Assembly (NCBI RefSeq): GCF_003363755.1
Contig: NZ_CP031396.1
Coordinates: forward strand, 62,001-126,000
From: Pseudomonas protegens
GTDB lineage: Bacteria; Pseudomonadota; Gammaproteobacteria; Pseudomonadales; Pseudomonadaceae
Length of the DNA stretch: 64,000 nucleotides
Reading direction: 5' to 3'
The notes beneath the pieces were generated by a model. It was not told the origin of the DNA. It ran no database searches and saw nothing but the letters and a program-made list of their open reading frames with translations. How positions within the stretch are numbered: position 1 is the stretch's first letter; each line of letters opens with the position of its first letter. Of this stretch, positions 35,897 through 45,327 are shown piece after piece. A program made the translations under genes and the position numbers.

Positions 35897-38176
35897 ATGT
35901 CAGCCACACAGGCTTTTTCCGCCCCGGGCGGGCACGACGCGGCGCTGACCCGACGCGACGACGACCTTCTGGACCGCTGGCCGGTGGCCAAGCTGGTCTA
36001 TCGCATGATCACCGCGACGCCCTTGGGCTGGTCGGCGCGGATCGGCCTCTATGGTCAGTGGGGCAGCGGCAAGACCAGCGTGCTGAATTTTCTGCAGCTC
36101 ATAGCCGAGGAGAAGGACGACATCGTAGTGCGGCTTCCCGCGTGGCGCACCACCGGGGAGCAGGAGTTCATCGTCCAGTTCTATCTGGCGCTGGCGGATA
36201 CACTGCAACGTTCAGGTGTTGGCGAACCCTTCAAGCACTGGACCAAGCGTCAGTCGAAAAAGATCGCCGAGATCCTGGAAAAAGCCGCCAATAAAACCGC
36301 TGACCTCAAACTGCCCGAGTCGGCCAGCTACAGCGAAATCGTAACCTTGGCCGCCGGCGCGGCAGGGCTGGTCTTCGAGAAACTGAGCGAAATACTGCAG
36401 CTGGAAAAAAGCGACCTGGATGCCCTGCGCAAGCAACTGGGCGATAGACGCATCATTGTTTTTGTCGACGACCTCGACCGTGCCGATCCCCGGATGCTCC
36501 CGACGACCCTGTTGACGCTGCGCGAGCTCCTGGACTGGCCGGGATTCGTCTTTGTCCTGGCCTTCGACAAGGACGTGGTGGGCAAGGCACTTCGCTCCTA
36601 TTCCGAAGCCTTCGGCGAGTCGGCCCTGCACTTTCTGGACAAGATCATCGATGTACCGGTGACCCTGCCCGAGCCAAGCCCGAAGCAGGTGCAGCGAATG
36701 GTCGCCAGGAACCTGAAATACTGCTGCCCATTCCTGCCGGACACGGCCATCGCGCAGACCGCCGAGTGGTTTCCCACCAATCCGCGCCAGGCCAAACGCA
36801 TCTGCCGCAGCTTGTCGGTGTTTGGCGCGGCAGCTGATCGACATGCCGATGGGCAACTGGACTGGCGCGGAATCATCCTGCAAACCCTCTTGCGTGAGAC
36901 CGAACCCAAGGTGGCCCAGGTGGTTGAAGAGCACCTGCTGGGTTTCCACTCGGCCTTCAGTGCCAGCATGTTCGGCAATGCCAATAACGCCAAACTGGAG
37001 CAGCACAAGCAGGCAGCGCTCAACGCCGCGCAATGTCCCAAGGACGAAGTCAATAACAAGCGCCTGTGGAAGCTGATCGAAGAGCTGGGCCGTGCCAGAA
37101 GCAAACTGTCTTTGGCAAACATTCACTATGAGATGAGCCTGGCGGTCCGCGAGGTGGAGTTCACCATTCCCGAGTTTTCCCGGTTGGTGAAATCCTGGGG
37201 GGAATACCCGAGTGCCCAGACCCTCAACGACTTCATTCGTGAGGCGGCCAGTCGTAGCGATGAAGGTGAGGTTGCCGTGGCCAGCGCGATGCTCAACATG
37301 GCGAATTTCCAGTATGGCGAGCAGTTGGGCAGAACCGCGTCCCTCTACTCACGGGAGGCGTTCGAACGAGCGATGCGCAGCGCCGCAGAGCTCCTGAGAT
37401 TGATCGAGTTCTGTTACTCGACCGAGATTGAAGGGGCCGTGTCCACGGCGCGCGGCGACCATGAAGTGTGCATTGGCTTTATCAGGAGCTTTTATGGAAG
37501 CGTTGCCAAAGACGCTAGCGCATCTGAAAGGGCGCTCCGTGAGCGCGAGCTGCGACTGGCGGCGATCATTGCCGCTCAGTGTGACGATCCGCAGCGCCTG
37601 TATCTGGATGCCGAACCTTTTCATGGCACCCTGAGTGTCCCTTCTTGGGAATTCTCTCGTGCGCGCGAGCACTATGTGACGGTGTTACAAGAGGTACTCG
37701 CGCCTCGTTTGATACGCCGTGCCATCCATCTGTTCGCCATACCCAATGGCGTCATGAATGCACTGATCCTGGATGATGCGCGGCTCAAGTGGGTACTGAC
37801 AGAAGAGCGCTCCCCCCTGTATACGCAGGCATGCAAAGAGCTGGGATGTGCTGCCTTGAAGCAACTGATCGAGAACCCCCAGGACCTGGTCAGCAGGGAA
37901 GTACTGGCGAAGAATGCCCTGTCCTATCTGGATGCGTTTATTACTCGCTGGGAGTCTGCCTCCACTAGTGCAGAGCAGGCCAAGCCCTATCTGGACTATA
38001 TCCGGTTGGCTTGGCAGGCCCTCTGCCAGCTGGAGCCGACCCTACAGATGCGGGTGCATCTGAAGACGCTAAAGTCGCAGCTTGAACGGCAGGTGGCGAT
38101 CCCGGAATTACTGGAGACTCCCACCTGGTGGGAGGGCGATCCCTATGCCATCGAGCACGAACTGCGAGGCATTTGA
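35897..38176 (+). CDS. KAP-family P-loop NTPase
   Basis: A 759-residue cytoplasmic-looking NTPase. Walker A GQWGSGKT is at residues 53-60 and the KAP-type Walker B VFVDDLDR has Asp191, Asp192 and Asp194. The segment between them that in many KAP proteins holds two membrane helices here has no convincing helix pair. The C-terminal 350 residues are helical with no motif I recognise. The last kilobase has lower GC and less biased codons than its neighbours, suggesting transfer. KAP NTPases occur in several prokaryotic conflict and membrane-complex systems, but the function here is unknown. Confidence 0.85.
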   Translation: MSATQAFSAPGGHDAALTRRDDDLLDRWPVAKLVYRMITATPLGWSARIGLYGQWGSGKTSVLNFLQLIAEEKDDIVVRLPAWRTTGEQEFIVQFYLALADTLQRSGVGEPFKHWTKRQSKKIAEILEKAANKTADLKLPESASYSEIVTLAAGAAGLVFEKLSEILQLEKSDLDALRKQLGDRRIIVFVDDLDRADPRMLPTTLLTLRELLDWPGFVFVLAFDKDVVGKALRSYSEAFGESALHFLDKIIDVPVTLPEPSPKQVQRMVARNLKYCCPFLPDTAIAQTAEWFPTNPRQAKRICRSLSVFGAAADRHADGQLDWRGIILQTLLRETEPKVAQVVEEHLLGFHSAFSASMFGNANNAKLEQHKQAALNAAQCPKDEVNNKRLWKLIEELGRARSKLSLANIHYEMSLAVREVEFTIPEFSRLVKSWGEYPSAQTLNDFIREAASRSDEGEVAVASAMLNMANFQYGEQLGRTASLYSREAFERAMRSAAELLRLIEFCYSTEIEGAVSTARGDHEVCIGFIRSFYGSVAKDASASERALRERELRLAAIIAAQCDDPQRLYLDAEPFHGTLSVPSWEFSRAREHYVTVLQEVLAPRLIRRAIHLFAIPNGVMNALILDDARLKWVLTEERSPLYTQACKELGCAALKQLIENPQDLVSREVLAKNALSYLDAFITRWESASTSAEQAKPYLDYIRLAWQALCQLEPTLQMRVHLKTLKSQLERQVAIPELLETPTWWEGDPYAIEHELRGI

Positions 38177-38184
38177 CTCCGCGC

Positions 38185-38211
38185 GGCCTCCGCTCAATAG
38201 CGCGAGAGGCC
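38185..38211. terminator. weak hairpin between convergent KAP and LytM genes
   Basis: A six-base stem GGCCTC/GAGGCC with a 15-base loop lies just after the KAP gene stop. It has no T run. Confidence 0.3.
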
Positions 38212-38267
38212 ATTGCCCCGGGTTTCGTTGACGTGCCTTGGCCCTGGGCGCAGGGGGCTTGGTGCAC

Positions 38268-38975
38268 TCACCCCGGCGGCAGCAACCGCAACGGGTCCAC
38301 CGGTACGCCATTGGCGCGGATCTCGAAGTACAACTGGGCGCGGTCGGTGTCCTGGGACCCGGCCTCGGCAATCTTCTGGCCCTTGATCACCATCTGGCCT
38401 TCCTTGACCACCAAGCGGCTGTTGTAGGCGTAGGTGCTGGTGTAGGAGGGGCCGTGCTGGAGGATCATCAGGTTGCCGTAGCCGCGCATGTAACCGGCGA
38501 ACGCCACTTTGCCGCCCAGGGTGGCGTGGATGGGCTGGCCCTGGGTGGTGGCGATGCGGATGCCTTGGTTGAGCTTGCCGGTGGGGGAGAAACGGCCGAT
38601 CAGCACCCCGCGCAGCGGCCAGCTCCAGCCTTGTAGGGTGACCTTGGGCATGGGCGGGGCGGGCGGTGCGGCCTTGACCTTGCTCTTGCTGGCGGTGCTG
38701 CGCGACTTGCTGCTGACTACGCGGGTGGTCCTGGTCGCGCCGCCAACTCGCAGTACCTGGCCGACTTCCACGGTGTAGGGCGCCTTGAGGCCGTTGAGCC
38801 GCGCCACTTCCTTCCAGTTGGTGCCATTGCGGCTGGCGATCGAATACAGCGTGTCGCCACGCTTGACCCGGTATTCACCGGCCTTGAGCGGCCCAGTGCC
38901 GCCAGGGCTGGAGGAATTGGAGCTGCAGGCCGATACCGCCAGCAGCAGTGCAATCAATAGAAGTCTTACCAACAC
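38268..38975 (-). CDS. degenerate LytM (NlpD-like) lipoprotein with LysM domain
   Basis: A 235-residue lipoprotein. A short signal ends with the lipobox LLAVSAC, then comes a Ser/Gly linker, a LysM peptidoglycan-binding domain (YRVKRGDTLYSIASRNGTN), a Lys/Ala/Pro-rich linker and a C-terminal M23/LytM domain. The domain follows NlpD (RGYGNLMILQH, YFEIRANGVPVDPLRLLPP), but residues that bind zinc in active LytM are replaced: QGIRIA for the H-x-x-x-D region, YAYN and LYFEIR for the last His pair. An amidase-activator role is therefore likely. The GTG at 38975 gives a proper lipoprotein signal; a longer form from 39107 would not. Confidence 0.82.
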   Translation of the reverse strand: MLVRLLLIALLLAVSACSSNSSSPGGTGPLKAGEYRVKRGDTLYSIASRNGTNWKEVARLNGLKAPYTVEVGQVLRVGGATRTTRVVSSKSRSTASKSKVKAAPPAPPMPKVTLQGWSWPLRGVLIGRFSPTGKLNQGIRIATTQGQPIHATLGGKVAFAGYMRGYGNLMILQHGPSYTSTYAYNSRLVVKEGQMVIKGQKIAEAGSQDTDRAQLYFEIRANGVPVDPLRLLPPG

Positions 38976-39151
38976 GCGGCAACCATTAAGTCCTGACCAA
39001 GTCCTGTAGCCCAAGCTGCCTGTAGCGCGCCGGGCAAGCCGGCAACTATACCCGTTTGCCGGACAACCGGCGCGCAATAGACAGTGTTCGGTGCCGTTAA
39101 ATTCCATCAGGACTCAGGGCGTGGCGGATTTCCCGGGCCGCCCCGGGCGGG

Positions 39152-39709
39152 CTATTGCCGTCGATAGACTGCCGCACTCCAGTAGCGACTGCCGTCGCTG
39201 TGCTGGCGTTTCCAGCCGGCCGCGGCCAACTGCTTGCCGATCAGGCGGTTCATCCAGCCATGACCGAGCAACAGCACCGGCTGTTGCCCGGCCAGGGACT
39301 GCAATCGATGGGCGGCGACAGCGGCGCGCTGGCGGGCCGCAGCGGCCGATTCGACCTGTCTTGAGTAACCGCACACCCAGAGGATTCTCAGGATCGCAGC
39401 CCAGGTAAAGGGCGACAGGCGTGGTCGTCTCCAGCGTGCGTAGGGCAGTTGCGCCTCGCCGAACACCGGGTCCACCAGGGTTGGCTCCCTCCTGAGCGCC
39501 TGGACGGACGCCAGGGCCCGCGGAGCGTTGCTGGAGACAACCACCCCGGCGCTGGCGGCCAGTTGCAGGCTCGAGGACGGAGCCGGTTGCCCGCCGATGT
39601 CGGAACGTTCGTAGTCCTGTATCCAGCCCTGCATGTCGAGGGCGGAAACTTTCCGGGTGGCGATACCTTGGGGCTGACCGTGACGCATGAGAATGATGGT
39701 GTTGTTCAA
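39152..39709 (-). CDS. histidine phosphatase-family protein
   Basis: A 185-residue protein with the catalytic RHG motif (ILMRHGQPQG, near the N-terminus) and the second-histidine region LLLGHGWMNRL. The start is a TTG at 39709 that overlaps the stop of the upstream SDR gene (TTGA), so translation is coupled to it. The middle (about residues 70-110) is shorter than in phosphoglycerate mutases. The substrate is unknown. Confidence 0.8.
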   Translation of the reverse strand: MNNTIILMRHGQPQGIATRKVSALDMQGWIQDYERSDIGGQPAPSSSLQLAASAGVVVSSNAPRALASVQALRREPTLVDPVFGEAQLPYARWRRPRLSPFTWAAILRILWVCGYSRQVESAAAARQRAAVAAHRLQSLAGQQPVLLLGHGWMNRLIGKQLAAAGWKRQHSDGSRYWSAAVYRRQ

Positions 39710-40830
39710 CGGCTTTCTACGTCCTTGTTGGTGCTGCTTGAGGAGGCGGGGGCAGCCTGGGCGATCCAGCCGTGATCCCGGTACCAGGCCAGGGTATCGC
39801 CAATGGTGCGTTCCAGGGAGCGAAAACTCAGCTCGAGTTCCTGTTCGCTCTTGCGGGGGTCGAAGTGGCTGCGGTCCGCTTCCCGAAGCATCAGGCGCAC
39901 GGTCGCCAGGCTCAGCAACACCGGCTTGCCGGTCAGGCGCGCATAGACCTCCTGCACGGCGGCCAGGGTATAGAGCAAGGGCACCGGCAGCGGGCGTGTC
40001 GGCGTGGCGACCCCGGCGATACGCCCGATGATGGGCACCAACTGGGCCATGGTCATGTGCCGGCCCGCCGCCAGGTAGCGTTGGCCGCGGCGTCCGTAGC
40101 GGGCAGCGGCAATCTGCGCCAGGGCCACATCCCGGGCGTCGACCAGGGAGAAGCTGCCGGGAACCAGTCCCGGCAGGCGGCCGCGCACCACGTCCATGAG
40201 CAATTGCCCGGCGGAGGTCGGCCCGATATCGCCAGGGCCCCACATCCAGCCGGGCAGGACCATGCACCCCTGCATCTGTGGATGGCTGTCGAGAAAGGCC
40301 AGCAGGACGCGATCGGCGAGGATCTTGCTGCGGTAGTAGTGGTCCGCGCCTGCCGGGTCGCGCAGGCAGGTTTCATCGATCAGGCTGCCGGGCGCGCCGT
40401 TGAGCACGGCAATCGACGAGGTCTGCACGACGCGGCGGATGCCGGCGCCGTAGGCCCGCTCCAGCAAGTGCTGCGTGCCCAGGACGTTGATCTTGTGCAA
40501 CTGCTCCCAGTGGCTGCCGCCCTTGTAATTGTCGCGAAAGAACGCCGCGGCATGAAACAGCGTGTCGCAGCCCTGCAACGCGGCGGCGAACCCGTCGACA
40601 TCGGCCAGGTCGCCGACCACCAGTTCCAGGCCGTGCAGGGGGCCGAACTGCTGTTCGCCCTTGGCCCTGGAGCGCACCAGGGCCTTGACCTTGCAGCCTC
40701 GGGCCAGCAGCTCGCGTACCAGGTTGTTGCCCAGCAGGCCGGTGGCACCGGTGACAAAGGTGCAGTGCATTTCAGGGCAATAGCCGCTATCGGTGTCTGT
40801 GGGTACAGGGTGTTCGGGGGCGTTGCTCAT
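39706..40830 (-). CDS. NAD-dependent epimerase/dehydratase (extended SDR)
   Basis: A 374-residue extended SDR with VTGATGLLGNNLVRELL at about residues 26-42 and a YYRSK motif (Tyr-x-x-x-Lys variant). The closest general type is dihydroflavonol-4-reductase or hopanoid-associated HpnA-like sugar/steroid dehydrogenases. It is translated as an operon with the histidine phosphatase. A second ATG at 40770 would give a more usual SDR N-terminus (HCTFVTGATG), so the start is uncertain. The start region faces a LysR gene. Confidence 0.82.
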   Translation of the reverse strand: MSNAPEHPVPTDTDSGYCPEMHCTFVTGATGLLGNNLVRELLARGCKVKALVRSRAKGEQQFGPLHGLELVVGDLADVDGFAAALQGCDTLFHAAAFFRDNYKGGSHWEQLHKINVLGTQHLLERAYGAGIRRVVQTSSIAVLNGAPGSLIDETCLRDPAGADHYYRSKILADRVLLAFLDSHPQMQGCMVLPGWMWGPGDIGPTSAGQLLMDVVRGRLPGLVPGSFSLVDARDVALAQIAAARYGRRGQRYLAAGRHMTMAQLVPIIGRIAGVATPTRPLPVPLLYTLAAVQEVYARLTGKPVLLSLATVRLMLREADRSHFDPRKSEQELELSFRSLERTIGDTLAWYRDHGWIAQAAPASSSSTNKDVESR

Positions 40831-40950
40831 TCAATCCGTTCCATGGGGAGGCGAGGGCGCTAGATATACCTTGGACGAGACCCTGGAAAAATGGCGAGTC
40901 CTGCATAATGGCTTTGCGAATTTGCACAGCTGACGGCAGGGAGTAGCACT

Positions 40951-41832
40951 TTGGAAGCCAATTGGGATGATCTGCGCCTGTTGCTGGCGGTCTGGCGACG
41001 GGGCAGCTTGCTACAGGCCGGGCAGTTGCTGCAGGTGGCGCCGTCGACGGTGTCCCGGCGCTTGAGCCAGCTGGAGGCGGCCCTGGGCGAGCCGTTGCTG
41101 GAGCGGGGCGTCGAAGGCTGCTGGTTGACCCCTCGGGGCCAGGCGCTGGTGGACGTGGCCCTGGCGGCGGAGGCCGGGCTCAGGCGACAGCGGGCCCTGG
41201 GCAACCCGCCGCGACCGAGCGAACTGCAGGGCAGCATCCTGGTCAGCGCCGGGGAGGGGTTTGCCTCCAGTGTGCTCGAGGCGGCCCGGCGCCTGACATC
41301 GGCTCACCCTGGATGCGCGGTGGAATTGCAGGTCAGTGCAGAGTTTCACAAGCTGGCTCGCGGTGTGACGGATATCGCCGTGCGAACCGCGCACCTGGGA
41401 GAGCCGTCGCTGATCTATCGAGCCCTGGGCAAGCTTGAATACGGGGTGTTCGCCAGCCCGGAGCTGCTGCGCCGCTGCCCGGGCATCACCCCGGCCACCG
41501 CCCCCACCATCGGCCTGCTGCCGCCCCTGGACAACTTGCCGCCGATGCGCACGGCCAAGGCCGCAGGCCTTGACGGCAAGCAGATCCGGGTCAACTCGTT
41601 CAGTGCGCAGGTCGAGGCGGTGCGTCAGGGGATGGGGGTTGCGGTGATGCCGCGGATTTTGGCCGGGGATCTGCTGGAGGTGTTTGCGCCCATGACATTT
41701 GCGCCGCTGGAGGTCTACCTGGTGACCCGGCCGCAAGCCTTGAAGCAGCCGCACATCAAGCAGTTTTTCGCGGTGCTGGAGCAGGTGCTGGGTGAGCGGC
41801 TGTCGGCTGCTGCAACCGGCGCAACCGCTTAG
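40951..41832 (+). CDS. LysR-family transcriptional regulator
   Basis: A 293-residue LysR protein with an N-terminal winged HTH (DLRLLLAVWRRGSLLQAGQL) and a substrate-binding domain. The start codon is TTG at 40951 with GGGAG upstream. Conserved LysR features VAPSTVSRRLSQLEAALGEPLLERG follow in pieces. It is divergent from the SDR/phosphatase pair and may control it. Its stop lies within a strong hairpin. Confidence 0.9.
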   Translation: MEANWDDLRLLLAVWRRGSLLQAGQLLQVAPSTVSRRLSQLEAALGEPLLERGVEGCWLTPRGQALVDVALAAEAGLRRQRALGNPPRPSELQGSILVSAGEGFASSVLEAARRLTSAHPGCAVELQVSAEFHKLARGVTDIAVRTAHLGEPSLIYRALGKLEYGVFASPELLRRCPGITPATAPTIGLLPPLDNLPPMRTAKAAGLDGKQIRVNSFSAQVEAVRQGMGVAVMPRILAGDLLEVFAPMTFAPLEVYLVTRPQALKQPHIKQFFAVLEQVLGERLSAAATGATA

Positions 41833-41843
41833 GGTTGCGCCGG
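41816..41843. terminator. bidirectional hairpin overlapping the LysR stop codon
   Basis: An 11-bp stem (CCGGCGCAACC and its complement) with a six-base loop ends just after the LysR stop. It sits between convergent LysR and rlhA genes. Confidence 0.65.
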
Positions 41844-41851
41844 CCCGGCAC

Positions 41852-43855
41852 TCAATGCGGTGCGCGGGGGATGGTCTTGAGCAGGTCTTCGGGGCTGATG
41901 TGGCCGACGACGGCTTCGGCGGCGGCGCTGCCCGGCAGCGGCAGGTCGAGGATGTGGCCCTTGATCTTGCCCACCACGTGCATTTCGCAGGGCTTGCAAT
42001 CGAACTTCAGGGTCAGCACTTCGTCACCGTGCACCAGTTGCATCGGCGCCACCTTGGTGCGCACCCCGGTCACGCCCTTGGCCTGCTTGGGGCACAGGTT
42101 GAAGGAGAAGCGCAGGCAGTGCTTGGTGATCATCACCGGCACGTCGCCGTGCTCTTCGTGGGCCTCGAACGCGGCGTCGATCAGTTGCACGCCGTGACGG
42201 TGGTAGAAGTCCCGGGCCTTCTGGTTGTAGACGTTGGCCAGGAACGACAGGTGCGACTCCGGGTACACCGGCGGCGGGTTGCTTTCGGCCTTGCGCGTGC
42301 CCCGTGGATGAGCCGCGACGCGGGCCGTGTCCAGCGCTTCGATGACTTCCCGGCGCAGGGCCTTGAGCTGGGAATTGGGGATGAAGTACGCCTGGGGCGC
42401 ATCCAGCTTGATGTTCGTGGCGTGGTAGAGGGTGGTGCCCAGTTGCCCCAGCAGGTCCTGCAGTTGCCCGAGGGCCTGCTCCGGTTTGTTGGCCACGCCG
42501 AACGGACCGTCCAGGGCGACGCTGGCGCTGATGCCTTCTTCGCTGGTGGCGGTCAGTTGCAGGCGTTCTTCCCGCAGGGTGGCCAGCCAGGACAGGCCAA
42601 TGCGCCGCTCGGCGGAGGTACGGGTCAGGGCCTGTTGCCAGTTGTGATCGAGGTTGCGGCTCAGCGGATGGTTGGGCCGCAGGCGCTGCAGGGCATCGGG
42701 CATCTCGTTGGGCTCGACCCGATAGCGGTAACGTTTCTCACCGTCTTCTTCGAACTCGCCGCGTGCTTCGGCGATGTTGGCGCGAAAACCCACCACTTCG
42801 CGCTTGACCAGCAGGTTGAGGCCGTCGCCGTTGGACAGCGGCTCGAAGGTCACCACTTGCAGGTCGCGCTTGCCGACTTTTTCCACGCTGCCCACTGGCA
42901 GGCCGGTAAAGGTCGGCGAGTCGAAGGCGCCGATGTCGATCTTGCGCTCGCTGACGAAGTAGTCGGTGCTGCCACGGTGGAAGGTCTTGTCCGGATCGGG
43001 GACGAAGAAGTGCGCGGTGCGGCCGCTGGAGGCGCGGGCCAGGTCCGGACGGTCTTCGAGGACGTCGTCCAGGCGCTGGCGGTAGTAGGCCGTGATGTTC
43101 TTCACATAGGCCATGTCCTTGTAGCGCCCCTCGATCTTGAACGAGCGCACGCCGGCTTCCACCAGGGCGCGGATGTTGGCGCTCTGGTTGTTGTCCTTCA
43201 TCGACAGCAGGTGCTTCTCGTAGGCGATCACGCCGCCGTGCTCGTCTCTGAGGGTGTAGGGCAGGCGACAGGCCTGGGAGCAGTCGCCGCGGTTGGCGCT
43301 GCGACCGGTCTGGGCGTGGGAGATATTGCACTGGCCGGAAAAGGCCACGCACAAGGCGCCGTGAATGAAGAACTCGATGGCCGCGTCGGTTTCGGCGGCG
43401 ATGGCGCTGATTTCTTTCAGGTTCAGTTCACGGGCCAGCACCAGTTGGGAGAAACCGGCCTGGTCGAGGAACCGGGCCCGCTCCAGGGTGCGGATATCGG
43501 TCTGGGTGCTGGCATGCAGCTCGATGGGCGGAATATCCAGCTCCATCACCCCCAGATCCTGGACGATCAACGCATCGACACCCGCGTCGTACAACTGATG
43601 GATCAGCTGGCGTGCCGGCTCCAGTTCGTTGTCGTGGAGGATGGTGTTGAGGGTGGTGAACACCCGGGCGTGATAGCGGCGGGCGAACTCCACCAACTGG
43701 GCGATCTCGCCCACCTCGTTGCTGGCGTTGTGACGGGCGCCGAAGCTCGGGCCACCGATGTACACCGCGTCGGCGCCATGCAGGATGGCTTCGCGGGCGA
43801 TGGCCACATCGCGGGCAGGGCTGAGCAGTTCCAGGTGATGTTTGGGCAAGGACAT
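41852..43855 (-). CDS. rlhA: 23S rRNA 5-hydroxycytidine synthase RlhA (U32 peptidase family)
   Basis: A 667-residue protein that follows E. coli RlhA/YdcP (653 residues) closely: LELLSPARD start, ADAVYIGGPSFGARHNAS, FFIHGALCVAFSGQC, NRGDCSQACRLPY with the cysteines for an iron-sulfur cluster, SFKIEGRYKDM and the C-terminal LKFDCKPCEMHV. RlhA hydroxylates C2501 of 23S rRNA in an iron- and prephenate-dependent way. The gene stands alone in the window, convergent to the LysR gene. Confidence 0.95.
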   Translation of the reverse strand: MSLPKHHLELLSPARDVAIAREAILHGADAVYIGGPSFGARHNASNEVGEIAQLVEFARRYHARVFTTLNTILHDNELEPARQLIHQLYDAGVDALIVQDLGVMELDIPPIELHASTQTDIRTLERARFLDQAGFSQLVLARELNLKEISAIAAETDAAIEFFIHGALCVAFSGQCNISHAQTGRSANRGDCSQACRLPYTLRDEHGGVIAYEKHLLSMKDNNQSANIRALVEAGVRSFKIEGRYKDMAYVKNITAYYRQRLDDVLEDRPDLARASSGRTAHFFVPDPDKTFHRGSTDYFVSERKIDIGAFDSPTFTGLPVGSVEKVGKRDLQVVTFEPLSNGDGLNLLVKREVVGFRANIAEARGEFEEDGEKRYRYRVEPNEMPDALQRLRPNHPLSRNLDHNWQQALTRTSAERRIGLSWLATLREERLQLTATSEEGISASVALDGPFGVANKPEQALGQLQDLLGQLGTTLYHATNIKLDAPQAYFIPNSQLKALRREVIEALDTARVAAHPRGTRKAESNPPPVYPESHLSFLANVYNQKARDFYHRHGVQLIDAAFEAHEEHGDVPVMITKHCLRFSFNLCPKQAKGVTGVRTKVAPMQLVHGDEVLTLKFDCKPCEMHVVGKIKGHILDLPLPGSAAAEAVVGHISPEDLLKTIPRAPH

Positions 43856-43979
43856 GTTTTTTTAGTCAGGCTTATCAGGGTCAAGGCGCGCATTGTAGCG
43901 GCGAAACGCTTGCCCGGCATCCGTATGCTGCCCGGTGGCGGCCACGCGTTGCGCGCAGCCGCCGGTTACAGTCGCTGCG

Positions 43980-44360
43980 TCAGGCCTTGGCGGCCATGGC
44001 GGTGACTTCCACGCGCATGCCTTCCACCGCCAGAGCGGCCACGCCAACGGCGGCGCGCACCGGCCAGGGCTTGGCGAAGAAACGCTGGTAGACCTCGTTG
44101 AACGCGGCGCGGTCGGCCATGTCGGTGAGGTAGATGGTCAAGTGCATGACCCGATCCATGGAACTGCCGGCCCGTTCCAGGGCCACTTTCAGCGCCTGCA
44201 GGGTGCATTCGCTCTGCAGGGTGATGTCCCCCAGTTCCAGGCTACCGTCGGCACGGGTCGGGATCTGGGTGGAAACCAGGATGCCGTTGAACGCGGCGAC
44301 GTCGGAGGAGATGGAGTCCGCGTCCGGGTCGGGGGTGAAAATGAGGTCTGGGTTGGCCAT
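43980..44360 (-). CDS. RidA-family protein
   Basis: A 126-residue RidA/YjgF protein with the family features PTRADGSLELGD, CTLQALKVALERAGSSMDRV and the late RAAVGVAAL (quoted in parts). It probably hydrolyses reactive enamines or imines, or acts on a catabolic intermediate. The ATG at 44360 gives the normal length; upstream in-frame sequence lacks family character. The R in RAAVGV corresponds to the conserved arginine of active RidA proteins. Confidence 0.9.
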   Translation of the reverse strand: MANPDLIFTPDPDADSISSDVAAFNGILVSTQIPTRADGSLELGDITLQSECTLQALKVALERAGSSMDRVMHLTIYLTDMADRAAFNEVYQRFFAKPWPVRAAVGVAALAVEGMRVEVTAMAAKA

Positions 44361-44568
44361 GGGGGTCTCTTGTTCGAGGGAAAACGGTTCGCAAGGATGA
44401 GTGGGTGCCGATTGAAGTTCAAGTTGTGAGGGTCTTTTTCCGGTCCTCCTCCCATGCATCGTCCAGGTCACGCTTGCAGGCTCAGGCGCCTGTGCAAATC
44501 GCGGACCCGATGCGCGTCGGCTGCGGGAGCGCTTTTGAGCATGACACTGAGCTTGTCGTCAGCGAACT

Positions 44569-45189
44569 TCATTCCCGGCTACCGGCCTGGAACAGCTGCA
44601 GGAAGCCTTGCAGGGTGTTGTCGACGAAGCGCTGGTCGGAGGTGCCGGCGGGAAAGTGCAGGACGCCATGGATCACCAGCGACGCCAGGCCGTGGGTATA
44701 GGACCAGCCGGCGAGGGCGGCCCGACGGACCTCGGGTTGTTCGATGTCCAGTTCGAGGATCTCGGCAATGATCCGTCGTAGCTCGCCAAAGGCTTGGTTG
44801 CGGGCATCGAGTAAGAGGGGCGGCATCTCGCCAGTGGCGAACTCGGGGCCGAACATCAGTTGGTACAGCGCCGGGTTGGCGCGGGCAAAACTGAAGTAGG
44901 CCAGGCAGGCATCGCGCAACTTGTGCTGACCGCTCTGGGTACTGTCCCGGGGCAACACCTGGGCCAATTCGTGAAAGCCTTGAGCGGCCAAGTGGCCAAT
45001 GAGCTCCGCGCGATTGGCGTAATGGTGATAGGCCGCCGTGGCACTGACCCCGACCCGTTCGGACACAGCGCGCAGCGACAGCTTGGTCGGGCCGACTTCC
45101 TCAAGCATGTCCCGGGCCGCATCGAGCAGTTGCGGTGCCAGATTGCCCACGTGGTAGGAATCCCGTGAGCGCGAGGAGTGCTTGGTCAT
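44569..45189 (-). CDS. TetR-family transcriptional regulator
   Basis: A 206-residue TetR protein with the HTH segment LSLRAVSERVGVSATAAYHHYANR and a C-terminal TetR_C domain. The ATG at 45189 leaves a short basic start (MTKHSSRSRDS). It is divergent from the NTF2-like gene across 138 bp and probably controls it. Confidence 0.9.
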   Translation of the reverse strand: MTKHSSRSRDSYHVGNLAPQLLDAARDMLEEVGPTKLSLRAVSERVGVSATAAYHHYANRAELIGHLAAQGFHELAQVLPRDSTQSGQHKLRDACLAYFSFARANPALYQLMFGPEFATGEMPPLLLDARNQAFGELRRIIAEILELDIEQPEVRRAALAGWSYTHGLASLVIHGVLHFPAGTSDQRFVDNTLQGFLQLFQAGSRE

Positions 45190-45327
45190 GTTTGGAAGGC
45201 CCCGAATGGCGTCGACGGAAAGGCAAAAAAAACGCCGAAATCTTATCATGAGCCATAATCTTGACGGCGCTAAGATTGGCTCGTAGCCTGGGCGCCACAA
45301 CAACAAGACCGCTTAAGGAAGCCCCCT

